A stretch of 5,156 bases of DNA, taken from assembly GCA_021796375.1 (NCBI GenBank), contig JAJYJF010000201.1, positions 1 through 5,156 on the forward strand, written 5' to 3'. Positions 1 through 5,156 of the stretch are shown here, piece by piece. The notes beneath the pieces were generated by a model, which saw nothing but the letters and a program-made list of their open reading frames with translations, made no database searches and was not told the DNA's origin. The position numbers and the translations under genes are program-made. The stretch comes from Chloroflexota bacterium. GTDB lineage: Bacteria; Chloroflexota; Anaerolineae; Anaerolineales; Anaerolineaceae. Every line of letters starts with the position of its first letter. The first letter of the stretch is position 1.

Positions 1-1274
1 TAGGCTGCCAGGTCGAAGTGACCGTGACCGGACAGGTTGAAGAGGATGACGCGCTTCTCGCCCTTCTCTTTGGCATCCAGCGCCTCATCGATCGCCACGC
101 GGATGGCGTGCGCGCTCTCCGGAGCCGGGAGGATACCCTCGCTCTGCGCGAACGTAACCGCCGCCTGGAAGGTCGCCACCTGCGGCACGGCGACCGCCTG
201 AATGTAGCCGGCGTCGAACAGGGAGCTCAGCAGGGGAGACATCCCGTGGTAGCGCAGCCCGCCGGCATGGATCGACGCCGGGAGAAAATCGTGCCCGAGG
301 GTATACATCTTCACGATCGGCGCCATCTGCGCCGTGTCGCCATAGTCGAAGGCGTAGATCCCGCGGGTGAGGGACGGCGTGGCGGTCGGTTCGACCGCTA
401 CCAGCCGGGTGCGCTCTCCGTCGCGCAGGTTCTGGCGCAGGAACGGGAACGCGAGGCCCGAGAAGTTCGAGCCGCCGCCCACGCAGCCGATGACCACGTC
501 CGGGTATTCCTCAGCCAGATCCATCTGTTTGAGCGCTTCTTCGCCGATCACCGTTTGGTGCAGCAGCACGTGGTTCAGAACGGAGCCCAGGCTGTATTTT
601 TTCTTCCCTCCCGATTTGGCGGCCACCTCGACCGCTTCAGAGATGGCGATGCCGAGCGAGCCGGTGCTCTGGGGGTTGGCTTTCAGCACAGATTTTCCGG
701 CTTCGGTCCGGTCGCTTGGGCTGGGGAAGACCTGCGCGCCAAACGTCTCCATCAAGAAACGGCGGTAGGGTTTTTGCTGGTACGAAACCTTCACCATATA
801 TACTTCCAGGTCCAGGTCGAACATCTTGCAGGCCATGGAAAGCGCCGATCCCCACTGCCCGGCGCCGGTCTCGGTCGTCAATGCGTGCGTTCCAGCGGAT
901 TTGTTGTAAAACGCCTGGGCGAGCGCGGTATTCGTCTTGTGGCTGCCGGAAGGCGAAACGCCCTCGTATTTGTAGTAAATATGGGCCGGAGTCCCGAGCT
1001 GCTGTTCCAGGCGGCGGGCGCGCAGCAGGGGGGTCGGCCGGTACAGCTTGTACAGCTCGCGCACTTCATCCGGGATCTGAATGTAGCGCTCGGTGCTGAC
1101 CTCCTGCAGGATCAGCTCCATCGGGAACAGGACCGAGAGGAAATCGGGCGTAACCGGCTCGCGGGTCATCGGGTTCAGCACGGGGGCAGGGGGTATCGGG
1201 CTGTCCGCGTTGATGTTGTACCAGAACCTCGGGACGTCGGCTTCGGTCAGGTTGAAACGAATTTGATCACTCAT
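1..1274 (-). CDS. trpB2: Tryptophan synthase beta chain, TrpB2 type (3' end cut by window edge)
   Basis: PLP enzyme that condenses indole with L-serine to give L-tryptophan in the cytoplasm. The frame is open from ATG at 1274 to the left edge: 424 full codons plus TA of a next codon. TrpB2 proteins usually continue past the SGHGHFD motif with a short tail, so only about 10-20 residues are probably missing. Visible motifs: GSHKTN at 110-115 with the PLP lysine K113; ETGAGQWG at 135-142, where E135 matches the catalytic Glu of TrpB; phosphate-binding GGGSN at 266-270; VEP at 294-296; SGHGHFD at 415-421. The roughly 80-residue N-terminal segment before YRPTPL and the SHKTN and GQWG forms are typical of TrpB2, not of the TrpA-partnered TrpB1. 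It lies 30 bp after trpS with a strong ribosome site and no promoter between them, so I infer cotranscription and shared T-box control. No trpA is visible. TrpB2 often acts alone, so indole salvage is plausible. Confidence 0.95.
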   Translation of the reverse strand, partial: MSDQIRFNLTEADVPRFWYNINADSPIPPAPVLNPMTREPVTPDFLSVLFPMELILQEVSTERYIQIPDEVRELYKLYRPTPLLRARRLEQQLGTPAHIYYKYEGVSPSGSHKTNTALAQAFYNKSAGTHALTTETGAGQWGSALSMACKMFDLDLEVYMVKVSYQQKPYRRFLMETFGAQVFPSPSDRTEAGKSVLKANPQSTGSLGIAISEAVEVAAKSGGKKKYSLGSVLNHVLLHQTVIGEEALKQMDLAEEYPDVVIGCVGGGSNFSGLAFPFLRQNLRDGERTRLVAVEPTATPSLTRGIYAFDYGDTAQMAPIVKMYTLGHDFLPASIHAGGLRYHGMSPLLSSLFDAGYIQAVAVPQVATFQAAVTFAQSEGILPAPESAHAIRVAIDEALDAKEKGEKRVILFNLSGHGHFDLAA

Positions 1275-1281
1275 GGCGATT

Positions 1282-1288
1282 CTCCTTT
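1282..1288 (-). promoter_or_regulatory. Ribosome binding site of trpB2
   Basis: The minus strand reads AAAGGAG, 7 nt before the ATG at 1274. It fixes the start of trpB2. The 30-bp gap to the trpS stop contains no terminator hairpin. Confidence 0.85.
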
Positions 1289-1304
1289 AATGATTTGATT
1301 TTGA

Positions 1305-2345
1305 TTACCGGCTCGACGATGACATCGTTTCGTTCGCCGTTTTCAACGGATTCATGGCTTTCAGACCCATCTTCTCCAAAACTTCCTCGATGGTGCGCTG
1401 GGCGACTGGCCTCGCTTTTTCGGTGCCAGCGATTAAGATTTCGCGCACCCGGTCAGGATGGGAGGCCAGCCCGGCGCGCCGCTCCCGCAGGGGAGCCAGC
1501 GACCGGTTCAGAACCTCGGCCAGGCGCCGTTTGACCTCCACGTCGCCCACCTTCCCGGCGCGGTAGTGGGATTTCAGCTCGGCCACCTCATTTTTATCCG
1601 GGTCGAAAGCATCCAGATAGGTGAAGACGGGGTTCCCCTCCACGTGCCCGGGGTCCGTGGCGTGGATGCGGGTTGGGTCGGTGTACATGCCCATCACCTT
1701 GCGGGCGGTCTCCTGCGGTGTCTCGCTCAAATAGATCTGGTTCCCGTACGAGGTGTGCATGGTGCGGTTATCCAACCCGGGCAGACGCGGGTGAGGCGAG
1801 AGATAAGCCTGCGGTTCGGGAAAGGTCTCGCCGTAGAGCTGGTTGAACCGCCGGGCAAGCTCGCGGGTCAGCTCCAGGTGAGGCAGCTGGTCTTCGCCTA
1901 CCGGGACGGTATCCGCCTTGTAGATCAGGATATCCGCGGCCTGCAGCACCGGGTAAGCCAGAAGGCCGAGGGACGGCTGGAGGTTGAGCTCCTGGACCTG
2001 CTCCTTGTAGGTTGGATTGCGTTCGAGCCGTCCCACCCCGGCCAGCATCCCGAGCAGGGTGGTGAGCTGAGCGTGCTGCGGAAGCGCAGATTGGAGCACG
2101 AGCGTCGACCGGTCCGGGTCGATGCCAGCAGCCAGCCAATCGGTGGCCACCTCGAGCACGTTCTTCTGGATCCGCTCGGGGTGATCGTAATCCGTGGTCA
2201 GCACGTGCAGGTCGGCGATCAGGAAGAAGCACTCGTAGCTCGCCTGCAGGTCGACCCACGTCTGGAGCGTCCCGACCAGGTGGCCGATATGCCGCGGCCC
2301 GGTTGGGCGGTGCCCGGTCAGGATGCGTCCTTTCCATTCAGCCAT
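1305..2345 (-). CDS. trpS: Tryptophanyl-tRNA synthetase
   Basis: Class I aminoacyl-tRNA synthetase that charges tRNA-Trp using ATP. It has 346 residues, normal for bacterial TrpS. The start is ATG at 2345 because GGAGG lies 8 nt upstream. An in-frame ATG at 2366 would put that site inside the gene and add only seven residues. Visible: TGHRPTG at 10-16; an exact HIGH signature at 19-22; YPVLQAADIL at 131-140; VPVGEDQLPHLE at 148-159, part of the Trp/ATP pocket in this family; MYTDPTRI at 220-227; DPGHVEGNPVFTYLDAF at 231-247; GDVEVKRRL at 267-275. The DPG..EGNPVFTYLD and GDV.VK features mark the TrpS subtype common in Firmicutes and Chloroflexi. The KMSKS signature is altered to TMHTS at residues 195-199, directly before YGN, so both lysines are lost. 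The tail ends in a short serine run. It is the first gene of trpS-trpB2, behind a Trp-specific T-box. Confidence 0.96.
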   Translation of the reverse strand: MAEWKGRILTGHRPTGPRHIGHLVGTLQTWVDLQASYECFFLIADLHVLTTDYDHPERIQKNVLEVATDWLAAGIDPDRSTLVLQSALPQHAQLTTLLGMLAGVGRLERNPTYKEQVQELNLQPSLGLLAYPVLQAADILIYKADTVPVGEDQLPHLELTRELARRFNQLYGETFPEPQAYLSPHPRLPGLDNRTMHTSYGNQIYLSETPQETARKVMGMYTDPTRIHATDPGHVEGNPVFTYLDAFDPDKNEVAELKSHYRAGKVGDVEVKRRLAEVLNRSLAPLRERRAGLASHPDRVREILIAGTEKARPVAQRTIEEVLEKMGLKAMNPLKTANETMSSSSR

Positions 2346-2353
2346 GCAAAAAG

Positions 2354-2358
2354 CCTCC
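2354..2358 (-). promoter_or_regulatory. Ribosome binding site of trpS
   Basis: The minus strand reads GGAGG, 8 nt before the ATG at 2345. It follows the T-box terminator U-tract at once, so it is transcribed only when the terminator is read through. It decides between the two possible starts of trpS. Confidence 0.9.
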
Positions 2359-2397
2359 AAAAACAAAAAGCGTTCGCCCTCGCAAGGGACGAACGCT
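2359..2397 (-). terminator. T-box-controlled intrinsic terminator before trpS
   Basis: On the minus strand an 8-bp stem (AGCGTTCG with CGAACGCT) is extended across one bulged base by CCCT/AGGG, closed by a 4-nt loop, and followed by two runs of five T separated by one G. The 5' arm carries the TCGTCCCT element typical of T-box terminators. The same bases form the 3' side of the antiterminator, so only one of the two structures can exist at a time. It should also stop read-through from thyX, which has no clear terminator of its own. Confidence 0.92.
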
Positions 2398-2424
2398 GAA
2401 AACTCTGGTCCGTGGTGCCACCCC
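2386..2424 (-). promoter_or_regulatory. T-box antiterminator
   Basis: Alternative fold to the terminator. Helix A1 pairs GGG (2421-2423) with CCC (2386-2388). The 7-nt bulge UGGCACC holds the tRNA acceptor end. Helix A2 pairs ACGGAC (2408-2413) with GTTCGT (2389-2394), six pairs including one G-U. GTTCGTCCC is also the terminator's 5' arm, so tRNA binding here blocks the terminator. Confidence 0.88.
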
Positions 2425-2432
2425 GGTTAGGT

Positions 2433-2483
2433 CTGGCGCTTTAACAAAAAATCCCGTTGATGATGCAACGGGGTAAAGGCCAG
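2433..2483 (-). promoter_or_regulatory. Stem III hairpin of the T-box leader, with a terminator-like apex
   Basis: On the minus strand a lower helix CTGGCCTTTA (2474-2483) pairs with TAAAGCGCCAG (2433-2443), with one bulged C. Inside it a perfect 7-bp hairpin CCCGTTG/CAACGGG (2466-2472 with 2453-2459) has a 6-nt loop and is followed after one A by six T (2446-2451). By position it is Stem III. During transcription the apical hairpin and its U-run are complete before the lower helix can close, so it could pause or terminate RNA polymerase. Confidence 0.7.
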
Positions 2484-2506
2484 CCTCACTCTTGCGGGTA
2501 CGCCCG

Positions 2507-2520
2507 GGCGGCTAACCGCC
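2507..2520 (-). repeat. Extra GC-rich hairpin in the leader
   Basis: GGCGG TTAG CCGCC on the minus strand forms a 5-bp all-GC stem with a 4-nt loop. It sits between the 3' strand of the IIA/B pseudoknot and Stem III. There is no U-run after it, so it is not a terminator. It is probably a structural or lineage-specific insertion in the T-box. Confidence 0.6.
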
Positions 2521-2714
2521 CCGTGAATACCCTTTGCCCTGATAACGGTGGCAACTCCGGCGCGGGCTACTGAGGGACATTCTGTTCACCCTGCGACTCC
2601 GAGGTCCATTCCGTGCTGCTGTGCAGGCAGGCTTTCACCGCTTCCTGCTCTCTGGGCTGCCATCCCAGCACGTACTCGTCCTCATCGACGTCTTTATATC
2701 GATTGTTAGGGTCT

Positions 2715-2742
2715 ATTATAAGGAAATTAATCCGGTTGTCAA
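2715..2742 (-). promoter_or_regulatory. Sigma-70-type promoter of the trpS-trpB2 operon
   Basis: The minus strand reads TTGACA (2737-2742), a 16-bp spacer, then TATAAT (2715-2720). Both hexamers match the housekeeping consensus exactly. The spacer is 1 bp under the optimum. The expected start is near 2707, just upstream of T-box Stem I. The sequence upstream of the -35 is AT-rich. A strong constitutive promoter with control left to the leader is the usual T-box arrangement. Confidence 0.92.
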
Positions 2743-2804
2743 GCCGAATCATAAAAATGATATCCTTCGCATTCCCGCCAATCTTGGTGCGTATTCTTAG
2801 CTGG

Positions 2805-2820
2805 ATTCGTTTTAACGAAT
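2805..2820. repeat. 16-bp palindrome between thyX and the trpS promoter
   Basis: ATTCGT, TTTA, ACGAAT forms perfect 6-bp arms about a 4-bp centre. It begins 14 bp beyond the thyX stop. On the thyX transcript it gives a short AU-rich hairpin with no U-tract, so it is a poor intrinsic terminator. It lies 60-80 bp upstream of the trpS -35. It could be an operator, a weak 3' stabilising hairpin or chance. Confidence 0.45.
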
Positions 2821-2833
2821 AGACCTGGGCTGA

Positions 2834-4252
2834 TTATACCTGGGTGAAATAGCTTTCCTCGATCTCCTGGCAGGTCTCCTGTGGGTTGACGCCCATGTAT
2901 CCGGCCATCCCGGGCGCGACGCGCCGGATTTCTTCCGCGATGCGCTGCGCGACCCGGCGGACGGAAAAATGCGCGCTGCTCCCCGAGCGGAGCTGGCAGA
3001 AATGGAATGCCGAGCGCAGGTTCATCTCCAGGAGCACCCGCCGATTGTAGCCGTTGGGGACCACGTAGCCGGCCAGGTGGGGATCGATCTCCTCGATCCG
3101 CCGCGAGAGCTGCCCGGCGGCGTCCATCGCGCGGCGGTATTCATCCCCCACGCCGGCTGCGTCGATGCGCCGGGGCACCGCGTATCCCAATCCGGCGTTC
3201 AGCCTCTGGGGGGTCTGCGTCATCATCCGGTGGCGCTTGATCTCGAAGTAGCCGCCCTGGTCCACCACCAGGTCGAAGGTGAGCCGGGCGTACTCGAGCT
3301 CGCGGGGCGGGGTATCAAAATGCCCCAGGCGGCCGAGCAGCTCCTGGCCGAGGCGGGCTCTCTCCTGCGTGCCCGTCCGGGAGATCATCTCGTACGCGCT
3401 CCCGAAATCCATCTTTCCCGCACGGTAGAGGGCGGCAGCCAGCACGCGCTCTTCCCCGCGCGGGTCGTAATCGACCAGACGGCACCAATCGGCCGGCCGG
3501 CTTACCGGGAAGCCGGCGGCTTCCTGCTCCAGGCTGCAGCGGGTGTCGTTAAGATAGTCGGAATAATCGGCATATTTCACCAGGGTGGGGACTTCCGCCC
3601 GGGCAGCGGCTTTGATCTCCTCGCCAATCTGGCGTGTCTCGGCCAGCGGATCCGAAAGCAGCTTGCGGATCGCGTTCTCCAGCACGCGCGCGTTGGCGGT
3701 GAACCCCAGGTTGGCCAGGGAGGCGGCGGGCAGCAGGAAGCGGCAGGCGTCGATGTATTCCGAGTGGATCCGCCTGCCCCAAGCAGCCTCGCTCTCCCCT
3801 GCCTGGCGGGGCAGCTCCGCCTCAACCACCGCCTGGACCCTGGGGAGCGCCGCCTGGTAGGTCTCAAACAGCTGCCGGCAGACCGCCCGGTATTCGTCCA
3901 GCAGCCCGGCCGGCTCGAGCTCGGGCGGCGTGAAAAACGCATCCGCGCTCCACTTCTGGTAGCGGGTGGATTTCTCCGTGTAAGATGCCAGCCGGTTGGA
4001 TTCGATCGATTCAACCGCCAGGCGCGAAACGTTTTCGATCGCAATGTGGAGGACGGCGTGCTCCGCTACCGATGCGTGCCCGTAACCGACCACCCATCGC
4101 TCGTGGAACTGGGCGCTCTTTTCGTCGGTCAGCTCTGCGGCAATTTCTCGGAAGCTTTCCGGCGAGCGCGAAGTTTTCGCGAAGGTAACGGCGATGGTTT
4201 CGGGACTGAGTTCCTTCGGGTTGAGCAGGTAAACCTGGCGTTCTCGAGTCAT
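2834..4252 (-). CDS. thyX: Tandem-domain ThyX-like protein (FAD-dependent thymidylate synthase family)
   Basis: ThyX makes dTMP from dUMP with FAD, NADPH and methylene-tetrahydrofolate. Typical ThyX is about 220-250 residues and works as a tetramer. This protein has 472 and shows two ThyX-like halves. The N half has GHASVAEH at 58-65 and SNRLASYTEKSTRY at 85-98. The second keeps the positions of the catalytic Ser (S95), a Glu (E93) and the nucleotide-binding Arg (R97), but SNR replaces the family RHR. The C half has RHRMMTQTPQR at 340-350, with RHR intact and the Ser, Glu and Arg positions changed to R, P and N, and a LRSGSSAHFSVRR segment at 421-433 like the C-terminal LR...AQWEIR motif of ThyX. 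Each half thus carries what the other lacks. The start ATG at 4252 overlaps the ribF stop (ATGA), implying translational coupling; AGAGGG lies 11 nt upstream. Synthase activity is likely but not proven: it could be a diverged paralogue. Family call is firm, function moderate. Confidence 0.88.
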   Translation of the reverse strand: MTRERQVYLLNPKELSPETIAVTFAKTSRSPESFREIAAELTDEKSAQFHERWVVGYGHASVAEHAVLHIAIENVSRLAVESIESNRLASYTEKSTRYQKWSADAFFTPPELEPAGLLDEYRAVCRQLFETYQAALPRVQAVVEAELPRQAGESEAAWGRRIHSEYIDACRFLLPAASLANLGFTANARVLENAIRKLLSDPLAETRQIGEEIKAAARAEVPTLVKYADYSDYLNDTRCSLEQEAAGFPVSRPADWCRLVDYDPRGEERVLAAALYRAGKMDFGSAYEMISRTGTQERARLGQELLGRLGHFDTPPRELEYARLTFDLVVDQGGYFEIKRHRMMTQTPQRLNAGLGYAVPRRIDAAGVGDEYRRAMDAAGQLSRRIEEIDPHLAGYVVPNGYNRRVLLEMNLRSAFHFCQLRSGSSAHFSVRRVAQRIAEEIRRVAPGMAGYMGVNPQETCQEIEESYFTQV

Positions 4253-5156
4253 AGCTGAAGGATCCCTCTCGCCTGCTGGATATCGGCCTGGATCTGCTGC
4301 CGCAATGCATCGACCGAGGTGAAACGCTGCTCGCCGCGCAGCCGCGCGGCGAATTCCAGCCTGAGATTACGCCCGTATAGGTCCTGGTGGTAGTCCAGCA
4401 GGTGCGCCTCCACGTGCTGGGTGGTCTCTCCCGGGGTGAAGGTCGGCCTTACCCCGATATTCGTCACCGATGGAAACCGGATGGCGCCCGGCCAGGCCCA
4501 GGTGGCGTAAACGCCGGAAGCGGGGATGATCCGCTCCGGCCAGGTATCCAGGTTGGCGGTTGGGATGCCGATCGTCCGCCCGCGCCCGTCTCCCGGGACC
4601 ACCTCACCAGGGATCGAGTACGGGCGGCCGAGCATGCGGGCGGCCTTCTCAACCTCTCCACTACTGAGCAGCCCGCGAATCAGGCTTGAAGATACGATCT
4701 CGCCCTCGACCTGGAGCGGTTCGGTCACCTTCAGCCGGTAGCCAAAAACCTCCCCCAGCCGGGTGAGGGTGGGGATATCTCCCTCGCGGTTGCGCCCGAG
4801 GGTGAAGTTAAATCCCACCCACATCTGTTCCAGACCCAAACTCTGCTTGAGCTTCGACACGAAATCCGCTGCGGATTGGCTGGCCAGCTCGCGGGTAAAA
4901 GGGATAGTCACGAGCAGATCGACGCCCAGCTCAGACATGAGGGCGGCTTTTTCGTCGGGATCCGTCAGGTAAAACCGGCCGCTCATGCCGCGCAGCACCG
5001 TCCCCGGATTGGGGAAAAAGGTCAGCGCCACCGCGGTGCAGCCGGCCCGGTGGGCCTGCTTCACCATTTCTTTCAAGATGAGCTGGTGGCCGAGATGCAG
5101 GCCGTCATACGAACCGATCGTGAGAAAGCTGCGAGCTTCCGAGACTTCTTCAAGTG
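4249..5156 (-). CDS. ribF: Bifunctional riboflavin kinase / FMN adenylyltransferase (5' end outside window)
   Basis: Converts riboflavin to FMN and then FMN to FAD with ATP. The frame is open to the right edge; 301 codons are visible and the family is usually about 305-320 residues, so only about 5-15 N-terminal residues are missing. A TTG at 5076 is not the start, because the nucleotidyltransferase motif GSYDGLHLGH lies upstream of it, encoded at 5086-5115. Adenylyltransferase module (visible residues about 10-165): GSYDGLHLGH, TFFPNPG, GFNFTLGRNREGD at 114-126 and SSSLIR at 155-160. Riboflavin kinase module: GDGRGRTIGIPTANL at 188-202, SGVYAT, TNIGVRPTF and HLLDYHQDLYGRNLRLEF. The usual PHP, NFDG and G.DF.FG forms are changed to PNP, SYDG and GFNFTLG. 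These are mild variants and the residues I would call essential (HxGH, SS.IR, PTAN) are present. The TGA stop shares bases with the thyX ATG, so the two are cotranslated. Confidence 0.96.
   Translation of the reverse strand, partial: LEEVSEARSFLTIGSYDGLHLGHQLILKEMVKQAHRAGCTAVALTFFPNPGTVLRGMSGRFYLTDPDEKAALMSELGVDLLVTIPFTRELASQSAADFVSKLKQSLGLEQMWVGFNFTLGRNREGDIPTLTRLGEVFGYRLKVTEPLQVEGEIVSSSLIRGLLSSGEVEKAARMLGRPYSIPGEVVPGDGRGRTIGIPTANLDTWPERIIPASGVYATWAWPGAIRFPSVTNIGVRPTFTPGETTQHVEAHLLDYHQDLYGRNLRLEFAARLRGEQRFTSVDALRQQIQADIQQARGILQL
4264..4269 (-). promoter_or_regulatory. Weak ribosome site before thyX, inside ribF
   Basis: The minus strand reads AGAGGG, 11 nt before the thyX ATG. The match and spacing are only fair. 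Together with the ATGA overlap this suggests that thyX translation depends largely on ribosomes finishing ribF. Confidence 0.4.

Larger units (their letters stand above)
2359..2707 (-). ncRNA. Tryptophan-specific T-box riboswitch leader of trpS-trpB2
   Basis: A cis-acting leader that binds tRNA-Trp and lets transcription continue when the tRNA is uncharged. In Stem I the specifier loop lies between helices CGTGCTG/CAGCACG (2666-2672 with 2612-2618) and GAGG/CCTC (2680-2683 with 2601-2604). It carries the AGTA motif (2673-2676) on one side and GAATGGACC on the other, giving specifier codon UGG (Trp) at 2606-2608. Distal Stem I shows AGAGAG and GGTGAAAGCC. Next come the Stem IIA/B loop with the conserved CCGTTATC (2541-2548), whose CCGT can pair with ACGG at 2521-2524, then Stem III, the antiterminator and the terminator. 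The T-box bulge reads UGGC (2417-2420), which pairs with a GCCA 3' end. This fits bacterial tRNA-Trp, whose discriminator base is G. Codon and bulge therefore agree on Trp. The 5' end is estimated from the promoter. Confidence 0.96.

Noticed and set aside
18..1298. Long plus-strand open frame
   Set aside because: It lies opposite trpB2, whose minus-strand translation carries all family motifs. The plus-strand product is Arg/Gly/His-rich with no recognisable domain, as expected for an antisense frame in GC-rich DNA.
2346..2366. Upstream ATG at 2366 as the trpS start
   Set aside because: It would place the GGAGG site inside the gene and begin within the terminator U-tract. The ATG at 2345 has ideal spacing and gives the usual TrpS N-terminus.
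1458..2399. Plus-strand open frame of 313 codons
   Set aside because: Antisense to trpS and the terminator. No domain is recognisable and the minus-strand gene is certain.
2567..2752. 61-codon minus-strand reading frame that could be a Trp leader peptide
   Set aside because: Its ATG is upstream of the -35 of the promoter, so it is not on the trpS transcript, and the rest lies over the promoter and T-box Stem I. Its few Trp codons are not clustered. The region is explained by tRNA-binding structure.
2748..2761. ATCAT-TTTT-ATGAT hairpin upstream of the trpS -35 as a thyX terminator
   Set aside because: A 5-bp AT-only stem with no U-run after it is too weak. It is more likely part of the AT-rich promoter upstream region.
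2969..4258. Plus-strand open frame of 429 codons
   Set aside because: Antisense to thyX. Its composition is that of a shadow frame and I see no motif.
4249..5076. TTG at 5076 as the ribF start
   Set aside because: The essential GxYDGxHxGH motif is encoded upstream in the same frame, so the gene runs past the window edge.

Overview
The window is a compact, gene-dense, GC-rich bacterial chromosome segment. Every gene I can support lies on the minus strand, so gene order runs from the right end to the left. A Chloroflexota bacterium of the Anaerolineae type is my best guess. It rests on overall protein character, the use of TrpB2, a T-box leader in a high-GC genome and a long tandem-domain ThyX. 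It is inference from memory and was not tested by a search. Layout, right to left: (1) the 3' 301 codons of ribF, the bifunctional riboflavin kinase/FMN adenylyltransferase; (2) thyX, a 472-residue double-domain relative of flavin-dependent thymidylate synthase, joined to ribF by an ATGA stop/start overlap; (3) a roughly 490-bp non-coding stretch; (4) trpS, tryptophanyl-tRNA synthetase; (5) after 30 bp, trpB2, the TrpB2-type tryptophan synthase beta chain, cut by the left edge within its last residues. The non-coding stretch holds a small palindrome, a promoter with perfect -35 and -10 hexamers, and a complete tryptophan-specific T-box riboswitch. In the T-box I can trace the specifier loop with a UGG codon, the distal Stem I, the Stem IIA/B pseudoknot, a Stem III, the T-box bulge UGGC that matches the GCCA end expected of tRNA-Trp, and a terminator that is mutually exclusive with the antiterminator. 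The two transcription units each make functional sense. RibF makes FMN and FAD beside a protein of an FAD-dependent family. Uncharged tRNA-Trp should raise both the enzyme that charges it and an enzyme that makes tryptophan from indole and serine. The most interesting points are the ThyX-like protein, whose two halves have lost complementary parts of the active site; the TrpS with TMHTS in place of KMSKS; and a terminator-like hairpin with six U inside the T-box leader, upstream of the real decision point. I found no mobile element, CRISPR array, tRNA or rRNA gene, and no supported plus-strand gene.
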